Counted from the first letter of the stretch, positions 35,106-45,246 are shown. The stretch is DNA of 64,000 nucleotides from Odoribacter sp. AF15-53 (GCF_003479425.1 NZ_QUHC01000001.1:434001-498000); one strand, 5' to 3'. Notes: generated from the sequence alone by a model not told the origin. Translations and numbers: made by a program.

Positions 35106-35109
35106 GAAG

Positions 35110-35892
35110 ATGAAGACGGTACTTTTTATCGTGGATATGCAAAACGATTTTTGCTTGCCTACCGGTTCGCTTTACGTGCCGGGGGCGGAGAAGGACGCCG
35201 AGCGATTGAGCCTCCTGATCCGGGAGCGAGAGAATGATATTGACAAGATTATACTGACGGCCGACCAGCACCACGTGATGGATATTGCCCACCCGGCTTA
35301 CTGGAAGAACGCCAAGGGCGAGCATCCCGCATCGTTCACGACCATCTCGTGGTGGGACGTGGTGTCGGGCGAGTGGACGCCTTTCGGGAACAAGGACGAA
35401 GTGATCGATTACCTGCGTCGGTTGATCGAGACGGGGGAATACAAGCACATGATCTGGCCGGAGCATTGTTTGCATGGGAGCGAGGGGGCTGCGATCATCC
35501 CCGTGTTGATGGAGGCGGTGACGGTTTGGGCGCGTGGAGGGAAGTATTACGAGGTGGTGGAAAAGGCGTTGAATCCCTCGACCGAGTTTTTCGGGGCTTT
35601 CCGGGCGAATGTCCCGTTGGCGAACGCCCCGGACACAATGTTTAACGTGAAGTTGAAAGAGGAACTTGAATGCCACGACGTGATCTGGATAGCGGGAGAG
35701 GCGAGGAGCCATTGCGTAGCCAACACGTTGAAGCAGTTGTTCGATTACCCCGACATCGTGCGGAAGCTGGTGATCTTGGAGGATTGCACAAGTAATATAC
35801 GGGGATGCGAGGATTTGGCAATCCCTATTTATGAGAAGGCCGCCCGGATGGGAGCCCGTTTCGTGAAGTCGGAATCTTTGTTGTTTTCGTGA
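35110..35892 (+). CDS. nicotinamidase-like cysteine hydrolase (isochorismatase family)
   Basis: 260 residues. The catalytic Asp9 (LFIVDMQNDF), a metal-site-like loop (LTADQHHVMDIAHPAYW), and the nucleophile Cys202 in GEARSHCVANTL are present, with a lysine in VVEKALNPSTEFFGAF. This is the isochorismatase/nicotinamidase fold. The gene lies 12 bp upstream of pncB, which uses nicotinate, so deamidation of nicotinamide is the likely role. At 260 residues it is longer than bacterial PncA (about 200), with an insertion around 70-130, so I give no symbol. Confidence 0.82.
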   Translation: MKTVLFIVDMQNDFCLPTGSLYVPGAEKDAERLSLLIRERENDIDKIILTADQHHVMDIAHPAYWKNAKGEHPASFTTISWWDVVSGEWTPFGNKDEVIDYLRRLIETGEYKHMIWPEHCLHGSEGAAIIPVLMEAVTVWARGGKYYEVVEKALNPSTEFFGAFRANVPLANAPDTMFNVKLKEELECHDVIWIAGEARSHCVANTLKQLFDYPDIVRKLVILEDCTSNIRGCEDLAIPIYEKAARMGARFVKSESLLFS

Positions 35893-35904
35893 AAGGGGGA
35901 TAGT

Positions 35905-37065
35905 ATGATTATTCATGATTTTTTAGATAACGATTTGTATAAGTTCACGACGATGAACGCTATCCAGAAGAAGTTTCCGGACTCGGAAGTCGTCTATCGT
36001 TTCGTGAACCGGGGGAACACGGTTTTCCCCCCGGGGTTTGCCGCCGCTTTGCGGGAAGAGGTCGACGCGATGGCCGACGTGGTGCTATCCCGTGACAACG
36101 AGCGTTTCATGCGGGCGAAGTGTTACTATTTCGATTCGGTGTTTTTCGACCTCCTGAAAGGGTTTCGTTTTAACCCGGCTGAGGTGACGGTGAGTCAGGA
36201 TGGGGGCCGTCTGGACGTGGAAATCCGGGGGGCGTGGTACCGGACCGTTTTGTGGGAAGTGCCCCTGATGGCGATGATCTCGGAGTTGTACTACCAGATG
36301 ACGGGACAGGAACCCCATGATTGGGAACGGAAGGCCATCGAGAAGGCCGACGCTTTCGTCGACATGGGGGCCGAGTTGTCGGAGTTCGGCACCCGCCGGA
36401 GATTCTCGTTCGATGTGCAAGACCGGGTGATCGGTATCCTGAAAGAGAACATGAAGGGGTTGTTGAACGGGACGAGCAACGTTTATTTTGCCATGAAGTA
36501 CAACCTGACCCCGATGGGAACTCACCCGCACGAGTGGTTCATGTACCACGGGGCGCATTACGGTTACCGTTCGGCGAACGCGCTGGCGTTGGAGAACTGG
36601 GTGGACGTGTACGACGGTTACTTGGGGATCGCCTTGGCCGATACGTACACTTCTGATAATTTTTTCGCCAGTTTCAACACGAAGTACGCCAAGCTGTTCG
36701 ACGGCTTGCGCTGGGATAGCGGCGATCCTTTCGAGTTCACCGAGAAGGCCCTAGAACACTATCGCCTTCACCGCGTGGACCCGAGGACGAAGACTGTCGT
36801 GTACAGCGATGCCCTCGATCTGGAGGGGGTACGGAAGATCAAGGCGTTCGTGGCCGGACGTTTGCACGACGTGTACGGGATCGGCACTTATATCACCAAT
36901 GATGTGGGGGTGAAGCCCCTGAATATGGTGATCAAATTGTTTGAGTGCCGGCCGAAAGGGAGCGGGGAGTTCCTGCCTACCGTGAAATTGTCGGACGTTG
37001 CCGGGAAGCACACGGGCGATCCGGACGAGATAGATTTATGTTTGAGAATGTTAAGATTGAAATAA
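35905..37065 (+). CDS. pncB: nicotinate phosphoribosyltransferase
   Basis: 386 residues, normal for PncB, which makes nicotinate mononucleotide from nicotinate, PRPP and ATP in the Preiss-Handler pathway. Signature regions: LYKFTTMNAIQKKFPDSEVVYRFVNR at the N-terminus, FGTRRRFSFDVQDRVI, GTHPHEWFMYHGA with the His that is phosphorylated in the family, and LRWDSGDPFEFTEKALEHYR for PRPP/phosphate binding. The stop overlaps the start of the next gene by one base (TAATG). Its partner upstream makes the substrate. Confidence 0.95.
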   Translation: MIIHDFLDNDLYKFTTMNAIQKKFPDSEVVYRFVNRGNTVFPPGFAAALREEVDAMADVVLSRDNERFMRAKCYYFDSVFFDLLKGFRFNPAEVTVSQDGGRLDVEIRGAWYRTVLWEVPLMAMISELYYQMTGQEPHDWERKAIEKADAFVDMGAELSEFGTRRRFSFDVQDRVIGILKENMKGLLNGTSNVYFAMKYNLTPMGTHPHEWFMYHGAHYGYRSANALALENWVDVYDGYLGIALADTYTSDNFFASFNTKYAKLFDGLRWDSGDPFEFTEKALEHYRLHRVDPRTKTVVYSDALDLEGVRKIKAFVAGRLHDVYGIGTYITNDVGVKPLNMVIKLFECRPKGSGEFLPTVKLSDVAGKHTGDPDEIDLCLRMLRLK

Positions 37066-37427
37066 TGAAGGAATGTTTGTTTTTGGAGTACCCGGCATGC
37101 GGTACTTGCCGGAAGGCCCGGAAGTGGTTGGACGAGCATGGAGTGTGTTATGCGGATCGACATATCGTGGACGATCGCCCGACGATCGACGAGTTGCGGG
37201 AGTGGGGGGTGCGAGGTGGTTTGCCTTTGCGGAAGTTCTTTAACACAAGCGGTTTGGTCTACAAGTCCATGCAGTTGAAGGACAAGCTCGATGGGATGAG
37301 CGAGGCGGGGCAGTTGGAGCTGCTGGCGTCAGACGGGAAGCTGGTGAAGCGTCCCCTGCTAGTGGGCGAGGATTTCGTGCTGGTGGGCTTCAAGCCGGAA
37401 GAGTGGGAAAAGGTGTTACAAAAATAA
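37065..37427 (+). CDS. ArsC/Spx-like thioredoxin-fold protein
   Basis: 120 residues from ATG 37065, which overlaps the pncB stop by one base; the longer frame that runs into pncB is rejected. The CxxC pair is Cys12/Cys15 (YPACGTCRKARKWL), followed by HIVDDRPTIDELREW, LPLRKFFNTSG, and a late LVKRPLLVGEDFVLVGFKPEEW. This is the ArsC/Spx/YffB fold. CGTC, with two cysteines, is Spx-like. Whether it is a reductase or a regulator cannot be told. Translationally coupled to pncB. Confidence 0.85.
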   Translation: MKECLFLEYPACGTCRKARKWLDEHGVCYADRHIVDDRPTIDELREWGVRGGLPLRKFFNTSGLVYKSMQLKDKLDGMSEAGQLELLASDGKLVKRPLLVGEDFVLVGFKPEEWEKVLQK

Positions 37428-37439
37428 TAATACGTTTTT

Positions 37440-38102
37440 ATGTTGGTTACATACGAGGATATTCGGAACGACGAGAGTATAAAGTGTTATATCACGGAGG
37501 CCGACAAGGCGTTGTGTGCCCTCGGCTACACGGAGCATTCGTTCCCGCACGTGGTGAAGACGGCTACGATGGCGGAGATGATTTTATTGACGTTGAATTA
37601 CCCGAGGCGCACGGCCGAGCTGGCCAAGATTGCCGGGTACATGCACGATATAGGGAATATCGTGAACCGCATTGATCATGCCCAGAGCGGGGCGGTGATG
37701 GCGTTTCGCCTGCTGGATCGCATGGGGATGGATCCGGGGGAGATCGCCCAGGTGATCAGTGCTATCGGTAACCACGACGAGGGTACTGCCGCGGCGGTGA
37801 ATCCTATTGCGGCAGCGTTGATCCTGGCGGACAAGACGGACGTGCGGCGGACGAGGGTACGTAACCGGGATTTTTCCAGTTTCGATATCCACGACCGGGT
37901 GAATTATGCCGTGGAGGAGTCTAGCATTTATTTTAACGACGATCATTCGGCCATTATCCTCGACCTGAAGATTGATACCTCTATTTCCGCCGTGATGGAT
38001 TATTTCGAGATTTTCCTCGGGCGCATGCTATTAAGCCGTAAGGCAGCCGAGTTCCTGAAAATTCATTTCGAACTGGTGATCAACGGGCAAAGACTGCTGT
38101 AA
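37440..38102 (+). CDS. HD-domain phosphohydrolase
   Basis: 220 residues. The metal-binding H...HD...D pattern is visible: HSFPHVVKTATMAEMI, GYMHDIGNIVNRIDHAQSGA, SAIGNHDEGTA, ALILADKTDVRRTRVRN. C-terminal beta strands (HSAIILDLKIDTSISAVMDYFEIF) form a small second domain. HD proteins cleave phosphomonoesters or nucleotides; the substrate is unknown. It lies 12 bp after the ArsC-like gene and is the last member of the salvage-type operon. Directly followed by a copy of the 9-bp-unit repeat. Confidence 0.85.
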   Translation: MLVTYEDIRNDESIKCYITEADKALCALGYTEHSFPHVVKTATMAEMILLTLNYPRRTAELAKIAGYMHDIGNIVNRIDHAQSGAVMAFRLLDRMGMDPGEIAQVISAIGNHDEGTAAAVNPIAAALILADKTDVRRTRVRNRDFSSFDIHDRVNYAVEESSIYFNDDHSAIILDLKIDTSISAVMDYFEIFLGRMLLSRKAAEFLKIHFELVINGQRLL

Positions 38103-38198
38103 TTCTGTAACGTTTATAAAGTTCGAGGATTCCTGCGGGGCGCTTTGTCAATGTTAGTACGAGCTACCGTTTAAACACGGTCCGAAGGATACCTGTTG
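38103..38198. repeat. intergenic repeat, copy B
   Basis: Left units TTCTGTAAC, GTTTATAAA and GTTCGAGGA (38103-38129), then TTCCTGCGGGGCGCTTTGTC. The right half (CCGTTTAAACACGGTCCGAAGGATACC) matches copy A closely but has lost the inverted 9-bp units. It fills the gap between the HD gene and the stop of the convergent transporter gene. Confidence 0.7.
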
Positions 38199-39191
38199 TT
38201 AGTCGGTCATGTACTGTTTGGAGCGGTTGTCTTCCACGCGTTTCGGGGGCATGATTAATATAAGTAGCGAGCCGAGGATGATGATGCAGGCAAGGATGTA
38301 GTCGCGCGTGTCGAGGTCGGGACGGAGGTCGATCGAGTAGACAGCGATCCACGCTTCGAGGCCGAAGGTCATCATGGGTTGGAAAGCTCTAAACGTCATG
38401 AACGTTTCGGCTGTGGCCGTTTGTAGCGTGGCGTAGTAGAGGTAGGTTGACACGGAAGTTAGGAAGAATCCCGTGATGCAGGCGGCAATGATGGTCGTCG
38501 GGTGGAATATCTCGTCGAGGCGGGGCAGGTAGAGTAGCGAGAAGGGGATTGCGAGGAGTTCTTTGGCGAAGAAGTGTTCCGCCAGAGCGATCAGTATCAG
38601 GAGGATCATCACCGCCGTGCCTCCCCAGAACATGGTGAACCCGGAGATCCCGCATTTCTGGCGGACGGTGGTGTTTGGGCTGGCCACGGTGGTTTTCTCG
38701 ACCACGATAGCCCGTGTGCAGCTCGCTAGGACAGCGAGGGAGACGAGTATGCTTACCCGCAACTGGATGGCCTCCGGCAGGGAGCGGATGAACAGGACGA
38801 TGCCGACGGTGATGACCAGCATTCCCACGATGTCGCTGCTGTGTGGTTTGCGCTTGAAGAAGATGTAGGCGAGGATGGCCGTAACGACTACTTCTATGTT
38901 GATGAGGAGGCTGGTTTCCGTGCTGGTGATATACAGGTAGACGGCCGCAAGGAAGAAGTTGCGGAGTATCTGTAACAGGGTGTACAACCACGAGTAGCCG
39001 ACGCCCGCTTTCCACCCTTGTGCGGTCACGGGTTTACGGATCAGCAATAACGCCACGCCCCCGGCGAAAATCTGCATCGAGGCGAAAACTAGTATGTTGG
39101 CGTCGTAGTTCAACAAGCAGAAGCGGGTGATGACGCTGATGACCGACCAGGTGATGATGGATAGTAAGGCATATAAAGCTCCTATTTTCAT
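38199..39191 (-). CDS. EamA/DMT-family transporter
   Basis: 330 residues from ATG 39191; the TTG start 60 bases upstream is rejected because the first helix begins at MKIGALYALLSIITWSVISVI. About ten hydrophobic helices in two repeats: ANILVFASMQIFAGGVALLLI, LNFFLAAVYLYI-like, DIVGMLVITVGIVLFI, SILVSLAVLASCTRA, FTMFWGGTAVMILLILIAL, TIIAACITGFFLTSVSTYLYY, YILACIIILGSLLILIMPP. Such permeases export or import small metabolites; the substrate is unknown. Convergent with the HD gene. Confidence 0.85.
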   Translation of the reverse strand: MKIGALYALLSIITWSVISVITRFCLLNYDANILVFASMQIFAGGVALLLIRKPVTAQGWKAGVGYSWLYTLLQILRNFFLAAVYLYITSTETSLLINIEVVVTAILAYIFFKRKPHSSDIVGMLVITVGIVLFIRSLPEAIQLRVSILVSLAVLASCTRAIVVEKTTVASPNTTVRQKCGISGFTMFWGGTAVMILLILIALAEHFFAKELLAIPFSLLYLPRLDEIFHPTTIIAACITGFFLTSVSTYLYYATLQTATAETFMTFRAFQPMMTFGLEAWIAVYSIDLRPDLDTRDYILACIIILGSLLILIMPPKRVEDNRSKQYMTD

Positions 39192-39260
39192 GTTTCCTTT
39201 TCTTGTGTTCCTGGGATATAACGATTCGTCCGGGAAAAGGTTTTTTGTCAAAATAAAATA

Positions 39261-39268
39261 TACCTTTG
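39261..39268 (+). promoter_or_regulatory. -7 promoter element, TACCTTTG
   Basis: TACCTTTG lies 42 bp before the aldehyde dehydrogenase start. A TTG at 39245-39247 is too close to be a standard -33. Confidence 0.45.
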
Positions 39269-39310
39269 TTTTAGTATTTATAACAACCTAAAACACGGGG
39301 GGACTGAATT

Positions 39311-40687
39311 ATGATTGAACCGGAAGTAAAGGAGATGAGATATACGAGGAGTTCGAGGGAGTTTTTCGAAACGGGGGTGACACGGGATGTTGCGTACCGG
39401 GTCGGGCGACTGAAAGCGTTGAGACAGGCGATACGGGAACGGGTGGAACGGGTGAACGCTGCGTTGTGGAGTGATTTGGGAAAGTCGGAGGGTGAGGCTT
39501 ACTTGACGGAGATCGGGATGGTGCTGGGTGAGATTGATTATCACGTGAGGCGTTTGGGGCGTTGGACGAGGGAGCAACGGGTGGCTACCCCGCTGGCTTT
39601 TTGGCCGTCGAGGAGCCGGGTGTTACACGAGCCGTACGGGGTGGTGTTGGTTATTGCACCTTGGAATTATCCTTTTCTGTTGTTGCTAGAACCTTTGATC
39701 GGGGCCGTTTCGGCGGGGAATTGCGTGTTATTGAAGCCGTCGCCTTTCGCCCCGACGACGACGGGAGTGATCCGGGAGATCGTGGATTCCGTTTTTGAAC
39801 CGGGACACGTGGCCGTGTTCGAGGGAGATGGGGAGGTGGTTGAGGAGTTGTTGCGGGAACGTTTTGATTATATATTTTTCACGGGTGGGTCCCGGTTCGG
39901 GCGGCACGTGATGGAGGCGGCGGCGAGGCACCTGACCCCGGTGACGCTGGAGTTGGGAGGGAAGAGTCCTTGTATCGTGGGACGGGAGGCGGATCTGGAG
40001 ATTGCGGCTCGCCGCGTGGTGTGGGGAAAGTTTGTTAACGCCGGGCAAACGTGTGTTGCCCCGGATTACGTGCTGGTGCACGAGGAGCAACGGACGGCGT
40101 TTGTCGAGGCCATGAAACGGGCGATCGGGCGTTTTTACGGGGACGATCCTTACCGGAGTCCCGATTACCCGCGGATCGTCCACCGGGCGGGAACGGAGCG
40201 ACTGGCACGCTTGATGAGTTCGTCGGGACAGGTAGTGATCGGGGGCGAGGTGAGGATCGAGGAGAGGTACGTTGCCCCGACAGTGTTGATCGAGGTGGAG
40301 AGCGACAGTCCCGTCATGCGGGAGGAGATTTTCGGTCCCCTGTTGCCCGTGCTGACTTACCGGGAGGTGGGGGAGGCGATCCGTTTCGTGAACGGGCGGG
40401 ATAAACCGCTGGCACTCTATTATTTCGGCCCCCGGCGGGAGGCCTGCGAAGTGCTGGCCCGCACGAGTTCGGGAGGGGCTTGCGTGAATGACATGCTTGT
40501 CCACCTGGCGAATCCCCGTTTGCCTTTCGGAGGCGTGGGGATGAGCGGGATGGGGAAGTATCACGGGAAGGCGAGTTTCGAACTTTTCAGTAATTTGCGT
40601 TCCGTCGTGAAATCTTTTACGTTTTTTGATAACCCTTTTCGTTATGCCCCGTATAAACATTTGAATTTGTTGAAAAAATTCATGTAA
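39311..40687 (+). CDS. aldehyde dehydrogenase
   Basis: 458 residues, the short class 3-like type without N-terminal extension. NAD(P)-binding and catalytic motifs are intact: VIAPWNYPFLLLLEPLIGA, LLKPSPFAPTTTGVI, DYIFFTGGSRFGRHVMEAA, LELGGKSPCIV with the general-base Glu, and FVNAGQTCVAPDYV with the nucleophile Cys248. The C-terminus is PFGGVGMSGMGKYHGKASFELFSN. Oxidises an aldehyde to the acid; the hydrophobic C-terminal tail of membrane-bound class 3 enzymes is not seen. Gene is G+C-rich, as the preceding operon. Confidence 0.92.
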   Translation: MIEPEVKEMRYTRSSREFFETGVTRDVAYRVGRLKALRQAIRERVERVNAALWSDLGKSEGEAYLTEIGMVLGEIDYHVRRLGRWTREQRVATPLAFWPSRSRVLHEPYGVVLVIAPWNYPFLLLLEPLIGAVSAGNCVLLKPSPFAPTTTGVIREIVDSVFEPGHVAVFEGDGEVVEELLRERFDYIFFTGGSRFGRHVMEAAARHLTPVTLELGGKSPCIVGREADLEIAARRVVWGKFVNAGQTCVAPDYVLVHEEQRTAFVEAMKRAIGRFYGDDPYRSPDYPRIVHRAGTERLARLMSSSGQVVIGGEVRIEERYVAPTVLIEVESDSPVMREEIFGPLLPVLTYREVGEAIRFVNGRDKPLALYYFGPRREACEVLARTSSGGACVNDMLVHLANPRLPFGGVGMSGMGKYHGKASFELFSNLRSVVKSFTFFDNPFRYAPYKHLNLLKKFM

Positions 40688-40735
40688 TGTCTGGTGAGTT
40701 TATTATATTTGTTGAAACTTTTAAATATTTATGCT

Positions 40736-40900
40736 ATGAAAAAGTACATTTGCACAGTATGTAGTTATATTTATGATCCTGCGGTTGGGGATCCTGATGG
40801 TGGAATAGCACCCGGAACTGCTTTTGAGGATATACCGGAAGATTGGGTTTGCCCGCTTTGCGGCGTTGGTAAAGAGGATTTTGAGCCGGTTGAGGAATAA
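40736..40900 (+). CDS. rubredoxin
   Basis: 54 residues from ATG 40736; an upstream TTG-started extension is rejected. The four iron ligands are Cys6, Cys9 ([12 protein letters not shown]) and Cys39, Cys42 ([17 protein letters not shown]). A one-electron carrier in the cytoplasm, typical of anaerobes and used in oxygen or peroxide defence. It follows the aldehyde dehydrogenase by 48 bp and ends in a strong terminator. Confidence 0.96.
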   Translation: MKKYICTVCSYIYDPAVGDPDGGIAPGTAFEDIPEDWVCPLCGVGKEDFEPVEE

Positions 40901-40931
40901 AAAATGGGAAGTTTAAAACTTCCCATTTTTT
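40901..40931 (+). terminator. intrinsic terminator of the rubredoxin gene
   Basis: AAATGGGAAGTTT directly followed by AAACTTCCCATTT and a T run. It starts right at the stop codon. Confidence 0.88.
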
Positions 40932-40937
40932 ATTCCG

Positions 40938-41040
40938 GTTTGTAAGGTTTATAAGGTTGTTGGAACCCTGCGGGGCGGCAGATTGAACTGCCAATAAATC
41001 CTGTCAGAAGGACACCTGTAACTTTATGAACCTTATAAAC
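40938..41040. repeat. intergenic repeat, copy C
   Basis: Left units GTTTGTAAG, GTTTATAAG and GTTGTTGGA (40938-40964) then ACCCTGCGGGGCGG. The right end carries the inverted units (minus strand GTTTATAAG, GTTCATAAA, GTTACAGGT), ending at 41040, one base before the fumarase stop. The centre has its own hairpin, GGCAG/CTGCC. Same architecture as copies A and B. Confidence 0.75.
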
Positions 41041-42651
41041 TCAATGGCTCCATTCTGCGAAGAAGTCATTTCCCTTGTCATCGACGATGATGAATGCCGG
41101 GAAGTTTTCTACCCGGATTTTGCGGATAGCTTCCATGCCTAATTCTTCAAAAGCGACGATCTCTACCGATTTGATGCTTTCTTTTGCGAGGATCGCTGCC
41201 GGGCCCCCGATGGAACCGAGGTAGAAGCCTCCGTGTTTCTTGCAGGCGTCGGTGACGGCTTGTGAACGATTTCCTTTGGCAACCATGATCATTGATCCGC
41301 CGTGATCCTGGAAGAGGTCAACGTACGGGTCCATGCGTCCGGCCGTGGTCGGTCCGAAGCTACCGGATGCCATTCCTTTCGGGGTTTTGGCCGGTCCGGC
41401 GTAATAGATCGGGTGGTTCTTGAAGTATTCCGGCATGGGTTTCCCCTCATCCAGCATGGCTTTGATCCGGGCGTGAGCGATGTCGCGGGCCACGATCAGA
41501 GTTCCCGACAGGTTCAGGCGGGTTTTTACCGGGTATTTGCTTAGTTCTTTCAACACGTTTTCCATGGGTTGGTCGAGGTCGATGTTCACGGCAGGAGCCA
41601 GCGCCGGGTTTTCGGCCGGTAGGAAACGGGCCGGGTTCTTTTCCAGTTGTTCGAGGAAGATACCGTCTTCGGTGATCTTGGCCTTGATGTTCCGGTCGGC
41701 ACTACAGCTCACGCCGATACCCACGGGACAGGAAGCCGCATGACGGGGCATACGGATGACACGCACGTCGTGTACCCAGTATTTACCGCCGAATTGCGCA
41801 CCGATACCCATGTCTTGGCATATCTTCTGGATTTTGGCTTCCCATTCCAGGTCGCGGAAGGCTTGCCCGCCCTCGTTCCCCTCAGTGGGAAGATGGTCGT
41901 AATATCCCGCGGAGGCTTTTTTCACGGTAGTCAAGCAGGCTTCGGCCGACGTGCCACCGATCACCACGGCCAGGTGGTAGGGAGGACACGCGGAGGTTCC
42001 CAGGTCTTTCACCTTGTCCTTGATGAATTTCGTGAGAGATTCCTCGTTCAACAGGGCTTTGGTTTGCTGGTACAAAAAGGTTTTGTTAGCCGAGCCACCG
42101 CCCTTGGTGATGAATAGAAACTCGTATTTGTTGCCTTTCGTGGCGTAGAGGTCGATCTGTGCCGGGAGGTTGGTTCCGCTGTTCTTTTCGTTGAACATGG
42201 TGTAGGGGACTACCTGTGAATAGCGCAGGTTACGATCTCGGTAAGTCTCGAATACTCCCTTGCTGATAGCCTCGGCGTCGTTGCCGTCGGTCCACACATT
42301 CTCGCCTTTTTTACCAATGGCGATGGCAGTTCCCGTGTCCTGGCAGGTGGGAAGTTCTCCTTCCGCCGTCACGACTTGGTTCATCAACATGGTGTGAGCC
42401 ACGAATTTGTCGTTGTCGCTAGCTTCTGGGTCTTTCAGTATATTGGCCAGTTTCTGCAAGTGAGAAGCCCGCAGGTAAAATGACACGTCGGTGTATGCTT
42501 CCCGGGCGAGGAGTTCAAGCCCTTCTTTTTGAATCTTTAATATTTTACCTCCCTCGACTTCTATGGTCTTCACGTAGTCCTTCGTCAATAAACGATATTC
42601 CGTTTCGTCTTTTTGAATTGGAAATGGTTCCTGATACTTGAATTCTGCCAT
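41041..42651 (-). CDS. fumarate hydratase, class I
   Basis: 536 residues, the single-chain two-domain class I fumarase, with a 4Fe-4S cluster, interconverting fumarate and malate. The cluster region shows [34 protein letters not shown] and [22 protein letters not shown]. The C-terminal beta-domain has [44 protein letters not shown] and the late [14 protein letters not shown]. In a Bacteroidales anaerobe it works in the reductive branch toward succinate. Monocistronic; its 3' end touches repeat copy C. Confidence 0.95.
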   Translation of the reverse strand: MAEFKYQEPFPIQKDETEYRLLTKDYVKTIEVEGGKILKIQKEGLELLAREAYTDVSFYLRASHLQKLANILKDPEASDNDKFVAHTMLMNQVVTAEGELPTCQDTGTAIAIGKKGENVWTDGNDAEAISKGVFETYRDRNLRYSQVVPYTMFNEKNSGTNLPAQIDLYATKGNKYEFLFITKGGGSANKTFLYQQTKALLNEESLTKFIKDKVKDLGTSACPPYHLAVVIGGTSAEACLTTVKKASAGYYDHLPTEGNEGGQAFRDLEWEAKIQKICQDMGIGAQFGGKYWVHDVRVIRMPRHAASCPVGIGVSCSADRNIKAKITEDGIFLEQLEKNPARFLPAENPALAPAVNIDLDQPMENVLKELSKYPVKTRLNLSGTLIVARDIAHARIKAMLDEGKPMPEYFKNHPIYYAGPAKTPKGMASGSFGPTTAGRMDPYVDLFQDHGGSMIMVAKGNRSQAVTDACKKHGGFYLGSIGGPAAILAKESIKSVEIVAFEELGMEAIRKIRVENFPAFIIVDDKGNDFFAEWSH

Positions 42652-42803
42652 GATTCTTTATTGTTTAGTGTTCTAAATATTTTCGTTTTCTATAACGGAA
42701 AAATTTCTTTAATATGACGCAACGAAATTAGAATTAATAAACGAGAAGTCCAATTACTTTTAACGGAAATATTCGTGGATGACGGAACTTGTTAAAGATT
42801 AGT

Positions 42804-42998
42804 TTACTCCTTTTTCGTTGATTCTTCGATCTCTTTCTCTAGGTTGTTCATCCCTTCTTTGAAGGAGCGAACGCCTTTACCGATGCCTTTCATCAGTTCG
42901 GGAATCTTTTTGCCGCCGAAGAACAGCAGCACGACTAGGGCGATTAACAGCATTTCTTGCATGCCGATACCGCCAATGAGTAAAGGTGTTGTCATCAT
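42804..42998 (-). CDS. tatA: twin-arginine translocase subunit TatA/E
   Basis: 64 residues from ATG 42998 (42995 also possible). One transmembrane helix ([17 protein letters not shown]) is followed by the hinge [20 protein letters not shown], which matches the TatA FGxxKxPEL signature, and a charged amphipathic tail ([14 protein letters not shown]). It forms the pore-forming element of the Tat system. It lies 12 bp downstream of a gene for a predicted Tat substrate; no tatC is in the window. Confidence 0.92.
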   Translation of the reverse strand: MMTTPLLIGGIGMQEMLLIALVVLLFFGGKKIPELMKGIGKGVRSFKEGMNNLEKEIEESTKKE

Positions 42999-43009
42999 GT
43001 TTGTTGTGT

Positions 43010-44173
<1,164 letters not shown>

Positions 44174-44217
44174 AATACGTTTCGTTTATAGGTTTATACT
44201 TGTTTTTTGATTTGATA

Positions 44218-44255
44218 CAAAGATAAAGAGAGAGCCTCGCTGCGGTTTTGCTGCG
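44218..44255 (-). promoter_or_regulatory. promoter and direct repeat of the AKR-tatA operon
   Basis: -7 element TATCTTTG (44218-44225, minus strand). Just upstream are two GCTGCG hexamers (44239-44244 and 44250-44255), 11 bp start to start, in the same orientation. Direct half-sites one turn apart in front of the promoter fit AraC-type activation by the neighbouring regulator. Confidence 0.5.
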
Positions 44256-44288
44256 AAGCTCAAATAACTTTGTTCACAAGATCACGTG

Positions 44289-45101
44289 TTATTTTGTCGG
44301 GGCAACTCCGTATGTTTCCTTGTAGATTTTGGAGAAATGTGATAGGTTTTTGAAGCCGACATCGAAGCAGACTTCCGAAACTTTCTTTCGTCCTTTTCTG
44401 ATTAGCTCATGGGCGGCTTCCAATCGACGGCGGATGATCCATTTCTGGGGGGTAAGGTTACTGATTTTGGCGAAGTCGCGCTTGAAGGTTGCGAGGCTAC
44501 GTCCCGTGTAACTGGCGATCTCTTCCATCGAAAGGTCGCACATGTAGTTTTCGTTCAGGTAGTCGATGATGTCTATCTTCCACGGGGTAACAAAATCGAA
44601 TAGTGAGGCGTAGAGGTGCTTGTCTGTGTTGAGCAAGATGTACGTTCCCTCCTGCATTTTGAGTTTCAATAGTTCCTCGGAAGGTTTTATGCCGGATTCG
44701 AAATAGGGTAGAATGGATTCGAACAGGCTTTTAATGTCAGGACGTCCGGCGGGCAACAGGTATAGGCTTTGTTTATCCCGCTCTACATCTTCCGGTAACA
44801 CAGATTTATCTATATTCTGATAAAATTCGCGTAGGAAGTTACGGGAGAATTTCAAAACGATCGAGTGGTAAGGTCTTCCTTCTTTGACATGTTTGTGCAG
44901 GTGCATTTGGTTGTCTCGCCGCATAAAAGCGCATTCCCCCTCGTGTAGAATGGTCTTTTTCCCTTTTTCTTCGATTTCCAGTTCTCCGGAACAAAGATAA
45001 ATCAAGGTATGTTCGCGGTTCGGATGCGAACATTGATGGTCATCTGTGAAAAAACTTGCGATGAACACGTTGGAGTAATCAAGTACCTTTAGTTCTTCCA
45101 T
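44289..45101 (-). CDS. AraC-family transcriptional regulator
   Basis: 270 residues. The N-terminal half resembles a cupin sensor (HTLIYLCSGELEIEEKGKKTILHEGECAFMRRDNQMHLHKH); the C-terminal half (about 165-270) is the AraC double HTH (CDLSMEEIASYTGRSLATFKRDFAKISNLTP and VSEVCFDVGFKNLSHFSKIYKETYGVAPTK). It lies on the same strand, 116 bp upstream of the aldo/keto reductase gene, and direct repeats in the gap are a plausible target. In related pairs the regulator controls the neighbouring reductase (inference). Confidence 0.9.
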   Translation of the reverse strand: MEELKVLDYSNVFIASFFTDDHQCSHPNREHTLIYLCSGELEIEEKGKKTILHEGECAFMRRDNQMHLHKHVKEGRPYHSIVLKFSRNFLREFYQNIDKSVLPEDVERDKQSLYLLPAGRPDIKSLFESILPYFESGIKPSEELLKLKMQEGTYILLNTDKHLYASLFDFVTPWKIDIIDYLNENYMCDLSMEEIASYTGRSLATFKRDFAKISNLTPQKWIIRRRLEAAHELIRKGRKKVSEVCFDVGFKNLSHFSKIYKETYGVAPTK

Positions 45102-45217
45102 AATATTCGATCAATTTGTAATGCCCTTCGAAAATACATTTTTCTGTAAAGAAAAAGAATTTTCTTGCCATTTATTTTGTTGTGGGGTTCGATTTCATGG
45201 AATAGTTTAATAAAAAG

Positions 45218-45246
45218 CCCGTCTAACTTGTTTATTGTTAGACGGG
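45218..45246 (-). terminator. terminator of the zinc protease gene
   Basis: CCCGTCTAAC (45218-45227) and GTTAGACGGG (45237-45246) form a perfect 10-bp stem. On the minus strand it is followed by CTTTTTA. It lies 36 bp after the protease stop. Confidence 0.85.

Noticed and set aside
34981..35916. 311-residue minus-strand ORF opposite the nicotinamidase-like gene
   Set aside because: Antisense shadow: low-complexity Arg/His-rich translation without domain; the plus-strand frame carries catalytic motifs.
39728..40660. 310-residue minus-strand ORF opposite the aldehyde dehydrogenase
   Set aside because: Shadow of a G+C-rich gene; the plus frame contains the intact ALDH motifs.
32815..41040. Insertion sequence remnants
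   Set aside because: No transposase ORF or target duplication is visible in or near the three repeat copies.
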